This document shows, piece by piece, positions 1 to 8,101 of a stretch of 64,000 nt of DNA; the stretch's first letter is position 1; every line of letters starts with the position of its first letter. The translations under genes and the position numbers were made by a program. Under the pieces are notes generated by a model. It did not search any database and was not told where the DNA came from. It was given only the letters and a program-made list of their open reading frames with translations. The stretch is from a bacterium (GTDB taxonomy: Bacteria > Bacteroidota > Rhodothermia > Balneolales > M1805). The stretch spans positions 1-64,000 of the forward strand of contig SBGQ01000043.1 in assembly GCA_006226965.1 (NCBI GenBank), written 5' to 3'.

Positions 1-117
1 AGCCATTTGTTTAAATGCTTGATTATACGTTGTCATAAGTTCAATGTAATGAGTATTCGCATGAATAACTGTCCACTAAAAGGTAGCAAGTTCAACGTTG
101 TAAACTTCCTGCGTTAG
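1..117. other. Intergenic DNA at left edge
   Basis: No convincing coding sequence is visible in this stretch at the left edge. It probably belongs to the 3' flank of a gene lying outside the window and leads into the structured element that starts near 118. I see no promoter or terminator that I can defend here. Confidence 0.4.
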
Positions 118-209
118 GGATTGAAGCGGCAGCCCGGAGCGAGCTTGCGAGCGAGGACTATTAGCGGAAAGCCCGACGCAGCTTTAGCTGCGGAACGCCC
201 ACGCTTACC
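118..209 (+). repeat. Structured intergenic element, GC-rich, AGCGGAAAGCCCG core
   Basis: This GC-rich stretch stands out from its AT-rich surroundings. Read on the plus strand it contains GGGATTGAAGCGGC, then AGCGGAAAGCCCG, then a perfect hairpin (CGCAGC, loop TTTA, GCTGCG, about 176-191), then GAACGCCC. From memory, similar GGGAT-GAAGCGGC / AGCGGAAAGCCCG modules are frequent between genes in Bacteroidota genomes, with the hairpin arms varying while the flanks are kept. I know of no settled function. It lies at the 3' end of the minus-strand CvfB gene, so the pair is convergent, and it may belong to the transcript of a plus-strand gene left of the window. It could be a 3' UTR element, a transcription end signal or a non-coding RNA domain. 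Confidence 0.55.
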
Positions 210-1040
210 TTATTTTTTTTGAATGCCGTTTTCTTTTATCTCAATCTTCCCTTGCTTGTACAAATTCCCGACGGCTCGTTTGAATTGCTTTTTGCTCATA
301 TTCAGTGTTTCGTACACTTCTTCAGCAGAACTTTTGTCGTGAAGAGGTAAAAAACCCTTGTTTTCGCTTAGTTTTTCGAGGATAATTTCTGCGCTGTCTC
401 TTGCCCCTTCCAAGCCAACTCGCTGCAAACGCAAATCAATCTTTTTATCTTCGCGAATCCCAAATACATATCCTTTTATTCGTTCACCGTATTCCAAGAG
501 TTTAAACACCTGATTTTCATACAATAAACCTTGGTGTACTTCATTCACGATGGCATTATAGCCCAAATCTGTTTTATCCAAGATAATGAGCTCAACCTCG
601 TCTTTTTCTTTTACGGTAAGGTAATCGTTGCTCAAAAACTGATAAATCTTGCTTGAACCTGCCAAACGCCCGGTTTTTTCGTCTTCGAAAAGATAAACGA
701 GATATGATTTACCCACTTCCATTTCAACACGTTGCTCTTTGTGCGGAACTAACAAATCTTTTTCCAATCCCCAATCCATAAAAGCGCCGTTTTTACTTAC
801 ATCTTTGCAGGTTAGTATCTCAAATTGATTAAGCTGAATAGTTGGCATTAAAGTAGTGGCAATTAAACGATCTTCACTATCGTGATATAAAAACACGTCG
901 ATTGAATCGCCCACGGTGGTGTTTTCCGGAATGTATTTTTTCGGAAGCAAGACCTCGCCGCCTTCAGAATCACCTAAATAAAATCCGACAGAGGTATCGC
1001 GTAAAACGCTGAGTGTGTTAAATCGTCCGGCTTCGAGCAT
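210..1040 (-). CDS. cvfB: CvfB-family S1 RNA-binding protein
   Basis: The protein has the CvfB/YitL layout: tandem S1-like beta-barrel domains over roughly residues 1-215 and a C-terminal winged-helix domain (about 220-276) ending in a basic stretch. Family members bind RNA and affect expression of virulence or stress genes post-transcriptionally in Gram-positives; the role in this lineage is unknown. A longer reading from 1091 adds 17 residues of low-complexity sequence. I chose the ATG at 1040 because MLEAGRFNTL matches the usual N-terminus of the family. The cytosolic protein is about 276 residues, normal for the family. The gene stands alone, divergent from the TetR-type regulator, with about 150 bp between the two starts. 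Confidence 0.8.
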   Translation of the reverse strand: MLEAGRFNTLSVLRDTSVGFYLGDSEGGEVLLPKKYIPENTTVGDSIDVFLYHDSEDRLIATTLMPTIQLNQFEILTCKDVSKNGAFMDWGLEKDLLVPHKEQRVEMEVGKSYLVYLFEDEKTGRLAGSSKIYQFLSNDYLTVKEKDEVELIILDKTDLGYNAIVNEVHQGLLYENQVFKLLEYGERIKGYVFGIREDKKIDLRLQRVGLEGARDSAEIILEKLSENKGFLPLHDKSSAEEVYETLNMSKKQFKRAVGNLYKQGKIEIKENGIQKK

Positions 1041-1190
1041 AGTTCCTTTTTTTGATGAAAGATAGCACTTGTTTTGTAAAGTTGAGCACAAGCATTATTC
1101 TTCCTTTTTCGTTGTTTTTTCATGTCTTTTTTATTGATTTTCGATGTAGAAAACGTACATTCTGAAACAATCGGTTCAAAATAAAAATAT

Positions 1191-1787
1191 ATGCCGCGTC
1201 CCAAACTATTTTCTCGCGAGGAAGTGATTAAAAACAGCCTGATGTTATTCTGGAATAAAGGATATTATCCAACCGGAGTGAAAGAAATCACGGAAACATC
1301 AGAGATTAACAAATCCAGTTTATATGAAGCTTTCGGCGATAAAGAAGGTTTGTTTTTAGAATGTCTCCACTATTATCGAAATGTATATTTGAGCGAATTT
1401 TTCTCCGTTTTTAAATCCGATGCCGGACAATTACATGCACTTTCAAAATTTTTTGAACTGATTATTCCGGAACAACATCAACCGCCCTTAACTTGGGGTT
1501 GTTTTTTGGTGAATACTATGGTTGAAGCCGCACCGCACGAAGCCAATATCCGAACCGTTGTATTATCCTATTTGAAAGAAATTCAGCTACGTTTGGAAAA
1601 ATCTATCGTATTGGGTCAGCGTAACGGTGAAATCAGTTTCGAGCACGACCCGGAAGAATTAGCTCAATATATTTTGAATGCCTTCACCAGCTTACGGGTA
1701 AATTTAAAAGTACAGCCGAATACATCGCTAATAATATCAACTCAAAAGTATATAGTTGGCTCCATTCGGAACGTACATTTGACTTAA
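1191..1787 (+). CDS. TetR/AcrR-family transcriptional regulator
   Basis: The N-terminus (residues about 8-55) is a TetR helix-turn-helix domain: SREEVIKNSLMLFWNKGYY followed by TGVKEITETSEINKSSLYEAF, where the recognition helix and the SLY-FGDKEGL motif are clear. The C-terminal ligand domain is all-helical and has no assignable ligand. At 198 residues it is the usual size. The gene is divergent from cvfB and lies 54 bp before a small lipoprotein gene on the same strand, its likely target. The 10-mer AACGTACATT occurs both upstream of this gene (1152-1161) and at its very end just before the lipoprotein gene (1770-1779), which might mark binding sites. Confidence 0.85.
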   Translation: MPRPKLFSREEVIKNSLMLFWNKGYYPTGVKEITETSEINKSSLYEAFGDKEGLFLECLHYYRNVYLSEFFSVFKSDAGQLHALSKFFELIIPEQHQPPLTWGCFLVNTMVEAAPHEANIRTVVLSYLKEIQLRLEKSIVLGQRNGEISFEHDPEELAQYILNAFTSLRVNLKVQPNTSLIISTQKYIVGSIRNVHLT

Positions 1788-1841
1788 TTAATCACTAAGT
1801 TCTCAATATTATTTCAGTTGAGCACTAATTAAGAGGGTTTT

Positions 1842-2579
1842 ATGAAAATTATTTATCTATTGGGATTATTGGGCATTATCAGTCAAGCCTGTGCACCTGT
1901 TTTCTCTGAGTTTCAAGATGCAGGAACCGTTGGAAAAGGTCGCTCTGAAATCGGAGCTTCGTTCACCCAAACAGCTCTTTACTCTGATACACTAGGTAGA
2001 TTTGCAACACCCAGAGATTTTTGGGGGGAAGATGAAAATTACTCCTTTAGCAACTCAGCCATCACTCTGCAATACGTTACTACCATTTATTATTCTTATG
2101 GAATTTTGAATTCAGTTGATATTCGAGGTTTCGCCGGATATATAACCACGAACTCATTATACTTTTCACCAGACGGCAAAAATGACGTATATAAGCCCGA
2201 TGACGTTCTTTTCCTTGCGCTTGGCCCCAAAATCAGCATAATTAAAGATAGACTTACCTTCTTTTTTCCTTTTGGAACTATGTATTATTTAAACACAAAT
2301 AAAAGCAGAAATATAGATTCCAATATTGACGGAACAACTTTACACTTTCACCCTACAGCTCTGTTATCGTTTGACTTACACGAAAATATAAGATTCACAC
2401 AGTCAGTTAAGGCACTCTTTAATTTTGCAGACGATGCCGATTTACTTTATGCAACCAATACCGGATTTGCTGTTGGCAACTCAAGGATTAGAATTAGGCC
2501 TGAAATAGGGTTTCTATTTAAACCGGGAGAAGCAGATTGGTATATGAATTACGGACTAGGCTTTAGTTTTGGCTTGTAA
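1842..2579 (+). CDS. Predicted outer-membrane lipoprotein, beta-barrel-like, unknown function
   Basis: A lipoprotein signal peptide is clear: MKIIYLLGLLGIISQAC, with the lipidated Cys at residue 17. The mature part (about 229 residues) alternates polar and aromatic residues in beta-strand-like segments and ends in WYMNYGLGFSFGL, an aromatic terminal strand as in outer-membrane barrels. I do not recognise a family. The start is supported by AAGAGGG just upstream. It follows the TetR gene by 54 bp and may be controlled by it. The function cannot be stated; transport or a surface structural role are both possible. Confidence 0.65.
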   Translation: MKIIYLLGLLGIISQACAPVFSEFQDAGTVGKGRSEIGASFTQTALYSDTLGRFATPRDFWGEDENYSFSNSAITLQYVTTIYYSYGILNSVDIRGFAGYITTNSLYFSPDGKNDVYKPDDVLFLALGPKISIIKDRLTFFFPFGTMYYLNTNKSRNIDSNIDGTTLHFHPTALLSFDLHENIRFTQSVKALFNFADDADLLYATNTGFAVGNSRIRIRPEIGFLFKPGEADWYMNYGLGFSFGL

Positions 2580-2587
2580 TGCACCCA

Positions 2588-2989
2588 TCAGGATTTAACC
2601 TTATAAACAGGGAACGCATAATACTGTTGAATTAAATCGAAATCTCGATCGTTATGAAGCAAGGCAATTCCTTCTTTATGGCAAAACATAGCTAAGAGAA
2701 TGTCGATTTGCGAACGAACCGTATAACCATCTTTCCGAATTGAACGGTACCAATTAATCGAATCTAACCAAGATTCACGATAAGCAACTTCAACCTGCTC
2801 TAACTCTAAAAATAATTTTTTTACTTTTTCATAGTGCAGGTTATTACTAATTCCGCGAAGGACTTCCATCATCACCAAATCGCACATTAACACCGAATTC
2901 GATTTCAACGCCGTTTCCAAGTAGTCAACTTGATTAATATCCTGATTTTTCAAATAGGCAATCCATACAGAGGAATCAACTAAGACCAT
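2588..2989 (-). CDS. vapC: VapC-type PIN-domain toxin (RNase)
   Basis: A full-length 133-residue PIN domain. The acidic residues expected in the Mg-dependent nuclease centre are present: D5 (MVLVDSSVW), E42 (MMEVLRG), D96 (SQIDILLA) and D114 (HNDRDFD). VapC toxins cleave tRNA or other RNA and are held inactive by their cognate VapB. The ATG overlaps the stop codon of the upstream antitoxin by one base (TAATG arrangement), indicating translational coupling. No truncation or active-site loss is seen, so the toxin is probably functional. Confidence 0.9.
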   Translation of the reverse strand: MVLVDSSVWIAYLKNQDINQVDYLETALKSNSVLMCDLVMMEVLRGISNNLHYEKVKKLFLELEQVEVAYRESWLDSINWYRSIRKDGYTVRSQIDILLAMFCHKEGIALLHNDRDFDLIQQYYAFPVYKVKS

Positions 2990-3213
2990 TAATCCTCTGC
3001 AACCTTGCTAAGAGATGAACCAGCGGGATATGTAGAGTAGTCTGAATCACTAAAAAACTCCACTTTACCTCTTAATTTCAGTAATTCGAGTTGTGCGATT
3101 TTATGCTTCAATAATCGCAAACCTGCCTCAACAGCATCTTTTTTTGTTGAATAATGACCCGACTCTAAAATTGAATCCATTAATGAATCGTCTATTTCGA
3201 TATTCGTTCTCAT
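2989..3213 (-). CDS. vapB: VapB-type ribbon-helix-helix antitoxin
   Basis: A 74-residue protein with an N-terminal ribbon-helix-helix: MRTNIEIDDSLMDSILES then STKKDAVEAGLRLL, typical of VapB antitoxins of the DUF2191 kind. The C-terminal tail (acidic, Ser/Tyr rich) is expected to wrap VapC and block its active site. It is first in a two-gene operon with vapC, overlapping it by one base. An inverted repeat (3216-3243) sits directly before its ATG and is a good candidate for autoregulatory binding. Confidence 0.88.
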   Translation of the reverse strand: MRTNIEIDDSLMDSILESGHYSTKKDAVEAGLRLLKHKIAQLELLKLRGKVEFFSDSDYSTYPAGSSLSKVAED

Positions 3214-3215
3214 GA

Positions 3216-3243
3216 TGTGTATTATTTATTACTTTCATACACA
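3216..3243 (-). promoter_or_regulatory. Inverted repeat upstream of vapB, candidate operator
   Basis: TGTGTAT and ATACACA form perfect 7-bp arms separated by 14 bp, ending two bases from the vapB ATG. VapB-VapC complexes of known systems bind inverted repeats in their own promoters, so autoregulation is the natural reading. Binding is inferred, not shown. Confidence 0.45.
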
Positions 3244-3565
3244 TTACCAATATTTTTTATTAATATCAACAGAGATTTCACCTCTATTTTGGTTTTCTCT
3301 TACTCAAAAACGGTAAAGGAGTAATTCACGAATTACACTTACTCCCCCATTATCAACTTCTAGGTAACAATCGAACATGCTGTAAAGAATATCAAAGGGA
3401 GATAGGCTCAGTCATAGGGTTTGAGCGCGCTCCATTCGTAATCGTTTGTTCTATCCTAAAAGGTAATGTTCAGTAAAGTTCTTTCTCGTTTTTCATTGTA
3501 TGTCATTTAAAATTTGATTCAAATTACTTGTTTAATCTGATTGACACACTTTTCTGAACACTCTC
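3244..3565. other. Intergenic region between vapB and kamA
   Basis: About 320 bp without a gene-like reading frame. The vapBC promoter should lie in its first 60 bp. The remainder is AT-rich and contains no recognisable RNA gene. It leads into the repeated palindromic element at 3566-3660, which abuts the kamA stop codon. Confidence 0.5.
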
Positions 3566-3660
3566 GGATTCTGTAAAAGCTCAAACAATAGGAGAACCCG
3601 TCTGCACGGGAGAGACAGCTTTTCCATTTCCAAATCATTACATCATTACATTGTTACATC
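3566..3660. repeat. Copy A of a ~100-bp dispersed palindromic repeat
   Basis: The stretch from GGATTCTG to GTTACATC matches 17432-17536 in order and spacing: GGATTCTG-(T/C), AAA-CTCAA or CCCAA, a palindrome CCCGT-(N4)-ACGGG, then GAG-GACA-CTTTT, TTTCCAAATCATT and repeated ATCATTACATC-like units. By eye about three quarters of positions agree. In this copy the palindrome arms are CCCGT/ACGGG around CTGC. It overlaps the last bases of kamA by two. It resembles the small palindromic interspersed elements of many bacterial chromosomes. Confidence 0.6.
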
Positions 3661-4786
3661 AATCAATCGGATTGTGCTCTTTCCAATGTTTACCACTGTA
3701 ACTTTTCACTTCTACGAATTCTCCATCACGCTGAACATATCCATCAGGCGTTAACGGAACTTTTCCGTAAGGAGTATCGAGCACGTAAGTCGGAATAGCA
3801 AAACCGGAAGTAGAACCTCTGAGTTCGTTCATTATCTTTTTCCCCTCCTCGATGGTAGTTCGAAAGTGCTTGGTTCCGCCAATCAATTGCGCCTGATAGA
3901 GATAGTATGGACGCACGCGCATTTTTACCAATCCGTTGAATAAATCGCGTAAGATTTCAGAAGAATTATTAACGCCTTTCAATAACACCGTTTGATTTCC
4001 AAGCGGAGCACCGGAACGAGTAATTTTATCACAAGCCAAAGCCGCTTCAGGAGTTAACTCTTTTATATGATTATAATGTGTGTTCACCCAAATAGGATGG
4101 TATTTTGAAATAATTTCACACAAGGAATCTGTAATACGAAACGGATTTAATACCGGCAATCGCGAACCGATTCGAATAATCTCAACATGCGGAATGGCAC
4201 GCAAGCGGGAAATAATCCATTCAATATTTGAATCACTCAAAATGAGCGGATCGCCGCCTGTTAATAATACATCTCTGATTTGCGGAGTTCGAGCTATGTA
4301 ATCAATTCCCTCCTGTAATTCCGCTTTATTCATGGCGTATTCAGAGTCGCCAACCATACGTTTTCGTAAGCAATAACGGCAATAAACCGCACATTCAGCA
4401 GCTACAATAAAAGCAACACGATCGCCATAATTATGAACCACGTTTTTCACGGGTGAATGCGCTAATTCTTCGAGCGGGTCGAGAGCGTCAAGCGGTAAAT
4501 CGTCTGACATTTCATCCATTTTCGGGACAACCTGCTTGCGTATCGGACAATTCGGATCGTCCGGGTCCATCAATGAAGCGTAATATGGAGTGATTTGCCA
4601 ACGAAAATGCGCCTGTGTTTCTTGAATAGCCTGACGTTCATCATCAGTTAGATTAATCCATTCTGCTAAGGCTTCCGGCGTAGTGATACGGTTTCTAAGT
4701 TGCCATTTCCAATCGCTCCATTCAGGCTTGGAGCGCATTTCTTCACGATTAATCACAGAGTATTGTTTAGGTTGATGATGATTCAA
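3659..4786 (-). CDS. kamA: KamA-family radical SAM aminomutase (lysine 2,3-aminomutase-like)
   Basis: A 375-residue radical SAM enzyme. The [4Fe-4S]/SAM motif CAVYCRYC supplies C132, C136 and C139, followed by RKRMVG as in lysine aminomutases. LLTGGDPL and PHVEIIRIGSRLP are further KamA signatures. Near the C-terminus YGKVPLTPDGYV carries the lysine expected to bind PLP. Family members interconvert L-alpha-lysine and L-beta-lysine with PLP and a 5'-deoxyadenosyl radical. Beta-lysine can serve in lysine breakdown, in osmolyte N-acetyl-beta-lysine, or in EF-P modification (EpmB). No epmA, kamDE or acetyltransferase gene lies nearby, so the pathway is open. The gene stands alone between vapBC and a transglutaminase-like gene. 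Confidence 0.82.
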   Translation of the reverse strand: MNHHQPKQYSVINREEMRSKPEWSDWKWQLRNRITTPEALAEWINLTDDERQAIQETQAHFRWQITPYYASLMDPDDPNCPIRKQVVPKMDEMSDDLPLDALDPLEELAHSPVKNVVHNYGDRVAFIVAAECAVYCRYCLRKRMVGDSEYAMNKAELQEGIDYIARTPQIRDVLLTGGDPLILSDSNIEWIISRLRAIPHVEIIRIGSRLPVLNPFRITDSLCEIISKYHPIWVNTHYNHIKELTPEAALACDKITRSGAPLGNQTVLLKGVNNSSEILRDLFNGLVKMRVRPYYLYQAQLIGGTKHFRTTIEEGKKIMNELRGSTSGFAIPTYVLDTPYGKVPLTPDGYVQRDGEFVEVKSYSGKHWKEHNPID

Positions 4787-4865
4787 CGCAAAGATATTGA
4801 GAATTTGAAGTACTGTTCATAAGAAATACACTCAGTCCTACATTCATTTTGAACATCATATTGAA

Positions 4866-6065
4866 TCAATTCACAACAAACTCCATCAAAATCTCAAAAT
4901 GTTCATCACCTTTTGTGCTTCCTCCGATTTGAGCTTTTCCTCTGTTTAATTTCATTTTTTTGAAATAGCGAGTTCCATCTGCTTTCAATTCTTCGGCTTG
5001 TTCACCGTTAAAAATTACCATGCGTTTAAATGCTGTCGATTCCATATCAAACAAAACAGAATCTCTCGAACTTATGGATGTTGGCGAAGGTGAAATCAGG
5101 TTAAATGGATGAATCACATAGCTTTCGAATGTTTTCGGAAAGGTATTTGAATTCCCCTTTTTTGCGTGAATCATATATGTAAATAAGTTCCCATAACTCG
5201 CTTCTGATGGATTGTCTTTACCATACAAAGTGAGCTTATACTCTCCTTTTGAAGGAAAACTTACTAATACTTCGATATACTCATCTTTTCGAATAACAAT
5301 TGAATATTCGTTTGAAAGCTCCTGTTTTCGGGCATTTTCCAATTGAGAAATTACATAAATCGAATTCGGAACTTTTATTGAAATCTTTTCAAAACCTTGA
5401 GAATCGAATTCATTTTTAAGATGTGAAAGTGGTTTTATTTGCCATTTATAATAGTCAGATGAACCCTGAATCATAGAACTAACGTCGGCTTCTGTAACAG
5501 GTTTATCCAATAATTGCCAACTGTCTTCATCGGGCAGATGACTAGCTATTAAAACCGAGGGTTCTATATAAAAATAATGTCTGTCAAATTCCGGCTGAAA
5601 CTGAGATTCTCCTTTTACCAAACTTCCTGAACCCCAAGTAGCATCAATTAAATGCCATTTCCCATTGGTTTGAACAGCATTCCAAGCATGAGGTATAAAC
5701 GATTTGGAATCGGATGAACCGCGTGCTCTTCCTGTTACAATTTTTGTTTTGAGTCCGGCTTTTTTTGCCATTAAATCGAACAGACTTGCGTACCCTTCGC
5801 AGACAGCCAAACGATATTTTAGAACATTTTCATCTCGATTTGAACGGATACCGCGACGATATGCTCGTACATCGTATTGAACGTTTTTTGCAATCCAAGA
5901 ATAGATTACATACGCTTTTTCGTCATCATTTTTAGCCGGCTTAATAAGATAAGCCACTAATCTATCTGTGTTGATTTCCGTTGAACTTGGTGTTTGCTCA
6001 ACATGAGCATCCAACTTTTGAAACGGTAAAGTCAGTTGTAAAAACAGTACTAACGTTAGCAGCAT
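4866..6065 (-). CDS. Exported transglutaminase-like domain protein
   Basis: The N-terminus (MLLTLVLFLQLTLPF) is a short signal peptide. A transglutaminase-like cysteine peptidase fold follows at residues 30-150 with the triad C89 (AVCEGYASL), H126 (IPHAWNAV) and D141 (LIDATWGSG). Known members of this superfamily are proteases or amidases rather than true cross-linkers. The remaining ~250 residues form beta-rich domains of the kind seen in the kyphoscoliosis-peptidase type of architecture. All three catalytic residues are kept. It is a single gene, 79 bp upstream (in transcription terms) of kamA; substrate unknown. Confidence 0.75.
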   Translation of the reverse strand: MLLTLVLFLQLTLPFQKLDAHVEQTPSSTEINTDRLVAYLIKPAKNDDEKAYVIYSWIAKNVQYDVRAYRRGIRSNRDENVLKYRLAVCEGYASLFDLMAKKAGLKTKIVTGRARGSSDSKSFIPHAWNAVQTNGKWHLIDATWGSGSLVKGESQFQPEFDRHYFYIEPSVLIASHLPDEDSWQLLDKPVTEADVSSMIQGSSDYYKWQIKPLSHLKNEFDSQGFEKISIKVPNSIYVISQLENARKQELSNEYSIVIRKDEYIEVLVSFPSKGEYKLTLYGKDNPSEASYGNLFTYMIHAKKGNSNTFPKTFESYVIHPFNLISPSPTSISSRDSVLFDMESTAFKRMVIFNGEQAEELKADGTRYFKKMKLNRGKAQIGGSTKGDEHFEILMEFVVN

Positions 6066-6213
6066 GTATCATCCTTTTATTAGCCATTAAATGTACGCTT
6101 TTTATAGAATGTTGATTATTCGGGTTCACACAAAAGCATTTCGTCCACTTTCCGTTGCTCCTAAATAATAACTTTATCATCTTTTATGCAATTTCAATTA
6201 ATCCTGATTCTTT

Positions 6214-6600
6214 ATGAAAATTGAACATATAGCACTTTGGGTTGAAGACTTAGAGTTTATGCGAACTTTTTATTTGAAGTATTTTGATTGTACTTCAAAT
6301 GAGCGTTACCACAACCCCAACAAGCAATTCAGTTCTTACTTTATTCAATTCGATAACGGTTGTAGGTTAGAACTTATGCATCACCCTAAGTACAAAAAAC
6401 AAACTACCGAAGAACATTTGGTATTAGGCTATGCACACATCGCGATTTCATTGGGTTCTAAAGAACAGGTAGATTCGTTAACCGAACGTTTTAGAAACGA
6501 CGGAGTTTTAATTCTAGGAGAACCCAGAACTACCGGTGACGGATATTATGAAAGTGTAATTTCCGACCCGGAAGGTAATATGATTGAATTAACGATTTAA
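6214..6600 (+). CDS. VOC (glyoxalase/bleomycin-resistance fold) protein
   Basis: A 128-residue protein with the paired beta-alpha-beta-beta-beta units of the vicinal oxygen chelate fold: IEHIALWVEDLEFMRTFY opens the first, YAHIAISLGS the second, and DPEGNMIEL closes it. Metal-ligand candidates are H5, E54 (RLELM), H76 and E126. These are the positions used in glyoxalase I-like enzymes, so a metal-dependent lyase, isomerase or antibiotic-binding role is possible. The substrate cannot be told. Not obviously in an operon; the RraB-like gene follows after about 150 bp. Confidence 0.8.
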   Translation: MKIEHIALWVEDLEFMRTFYLKYFDCTSNERYHNPNKQFSSYFIQFDNGCRLELMHHPKYKKQTTEEHLVLGYAHIAISLGSKEQVDSLTERFRNDGVLILGEPRTTGDGYYESVISDPEGNMIELTI

Positions 6601-6751
6601 TCGACTTCGAAATGAATTACAACTTTAAACTAAAATTATCAGACAGAAAATAAAGTCGGTCTTGCCGTATCCGATAAGTCTTGCATAAGAAATTAATGTT
6701 CTGAAAAGGTTAGGGATTAATTCTAGAACCTTTCGCAAATAAGGCAGACTT

Positions 6752-7096
6752 ATGCAGTTAAATTATTTCAAATCATTAGAAATGCGACGTAAGGCAGAAA
6801 CCAAGTTGCTTGAATTGCTCGGCGCATTTGCTGACAATTTGCACGAACCTCGAGAAGTTACATTTTGGTTTTTCGGTGAAGAGTATGATGTTTACCGTTT
6901 AGCTGCTATAATGAAAGAAAAAGGATTTGAAATTGTAAGCGTTGTTCAGACACAAACGGCTCACGATGAATTTCTTTTAATCGGCGCTAAATGGATGGTT
7001 GTAAAAGACGACAGTTTTCTTGATTTAACATCGGCGATGGACGATTTAGCAAGCGCTTATAACTGCCGATATGACGGGCATGAAATGGAATTGTAA
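6752..7096 (+). CDS. RraB-like protein (ribonuclease E inhibitor B fold)
   Basis: A 114-residue acidic protein. PREVTFWFFGEEYDVYRLAAIMKEKGFE matches in pattern the core of the RraB/DUF1260 domain (hydrophobic strand with FWF, then a helix), and the end (MDDLASAYNCRYDGHEME) has the YDGWE-like closing motif of that family. In E. coli RraB binds and inhibits RNase E. Members are also found widely outside enterobacteria where the target is not established, so I name the fold and not the target. It is followed by a strong terminator at 7124-7157. Confidence 0.6.
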   Translation: MQLNYFKSLEMRRKAETKLLELLGAFADNLHEPREVTFWFFGEEYDVYRLAAIMKEKGFEIVSVVQTQTAHDEFLLIGAKWMVVKDDSFLDLTSAMDDLASAYNCRYDGHEMEL

Positions 7097-7123
7097 ACCC
7101 ATCTTTTAACGAAACTCTATAAA

Positions 7124-7157
7124 ACAAAAAAAGCTCATCTTAGTGAGCTTTTTTTGT
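7124..7157. terminator. Bidirectional intrinsic terminator
   Basis: AAAAAAAGCTCA, loop TCTTAG, TGAGCTTTTTTT: a symmetric hairpin with A and T tracts on both sides. It lies between the convergent rraB-like (+) and lipoprotein (-) genes and can serve both. Confidence 0.9.
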
Positions 7158-7170
7158 TTGAAATACTTAT

Positions 7171-7935
7171 TTATTGAAGTAAAACTGACGCTGTAAAATC
7201 GTTTATTGCAAATTTCTCCATCAGCATATCAATCATCTTTAATTCTAAAGTACCTTTCGAAATCGGTTGGTCTTTAACCGGAACAACTACATCTTCGTAA
7301 TCGGTGATTTCATTACCTACTCTCGATAATTTTTTAATTTCTTTTTGTGATTTATAAACCCCAACACCAATACTATGCTTAAACTCGGTTGATTGTTTTT
7401 TCAACTTCCCTTTCTTCTGAATTGCATATACATCCCAAAGTACTGAGCCGACTAACTTGAACTCAATCAACAAATCTTGCCCGCGAACACTAATTCCGGC
7501 CTCTACTTTATAGTTCATATTATCGGGTTTTATAAGATAACTCGGATCTTCTAACAAGTAATAACCTAGTAAAAAGTTCTCTTTAAATGCTCCCAATGAA
7601 TCTACAACAATGGGTGAAGTTGCAACTTTCAATAAATCTCGGGTTCCATTGAAACTCGCATCTATATTTTGATTTCTGATAACACTTGTATTGGCACCCG
7701 TTTTATCACGCATCAACTCTGAAATCAAATCTACAACTTTATTTAAATCGCCTTTTACTTTGATGGATTTTTTCCCGACGAATTCAGTTCTTTGCTCCGG
7801 AACAAAATACGCTAATGCCTGCTGTTTAACCGGTACTTGATTCTTTTTCCCGGGTGAAAGAATACTACATTGAGAAAGTATAAATACGCTTAACGTAAGC
7901 TTGAAAAGTAACCGTAAATAAGAAACAAATTTCAT
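7171..7935 (-). CDS. Predicted lipoprotein of unknown function
   Basis: The N-terminus MKFVSYLRLLFKLTLSVFILSQC is a lipoprotein signal peptide with the lipidated Cys at 23. The mature ~230 residues contain KVKGDLNKVVDLISELM, a central beta-rich part (VEAGISVRGQDLLIEFKL) and a C-terminal helix. I recognise no family. It stands alone, convergent with the RraB-like gene, and is divergent from the protoporphyrinogen oxidase gene with ~166 bp between the starts. Location is probably the periplasmic face of the inner or outer membrane. Confidence 0.6.
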   Translation of the reverse strand: MKFVSYLRLLFKLTLSVFILSQCSILSPGKKNQVPVKQQALAYFVPEQRTEFVGKKSIKVKGDLNKVVDLISELMRDKTGANTSVIRNQNIDASFNGTRDLLKVATSPIVVDSLGAFKENFLLGYYLLEDPSYLIKPDNMNYKVEAGISVRGQDLLIEFKLVGSVLWDVYAIQKKGKLKKQSTEFKHSIGVGVYKSQKEIKKLSRVGNEITDYEDVVVPVKDQPISKGTLELKMIDMLMEKFAINDFTASVLLQ

Positions 7936-8065
7936 GTGCTATTAATGAATCTCTTTAAGAGCTAGATGTTACAAAAATAAGAGCATAAATCCTTGCCAGA
8001 CCAATGATAAGGCTTATTTAGAAACAAATATTTGATTTCAGCCAAGATTAATGCTCGAAATGAGC

Positions 8066-8073
8066 TAATTTTG
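8066..8073 (+). promoter_or_regulatory. Candidate Bacteroidota -7 element before hemY
   Basis: TAATTTTG fits the TAnnTTTG -7 consensus of Bacteroidota housekeeping promoters and lies 28 bp before the ATG, giving a leader of about 20 nt. No clear -33 TTG was found at the usual distance, so this is tentative. Confidence 0.35.
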
Positions 8074-8101
8074 ACTCTTATTAAACCAGTACCATTAGTT
8101 T

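Noticed and set aside
974-1204. Minus-strand frame across the cvfB-tetR gap
   Set aside because: Overlaps the starts of both genes and covers their promoters; composition is not protein-like.
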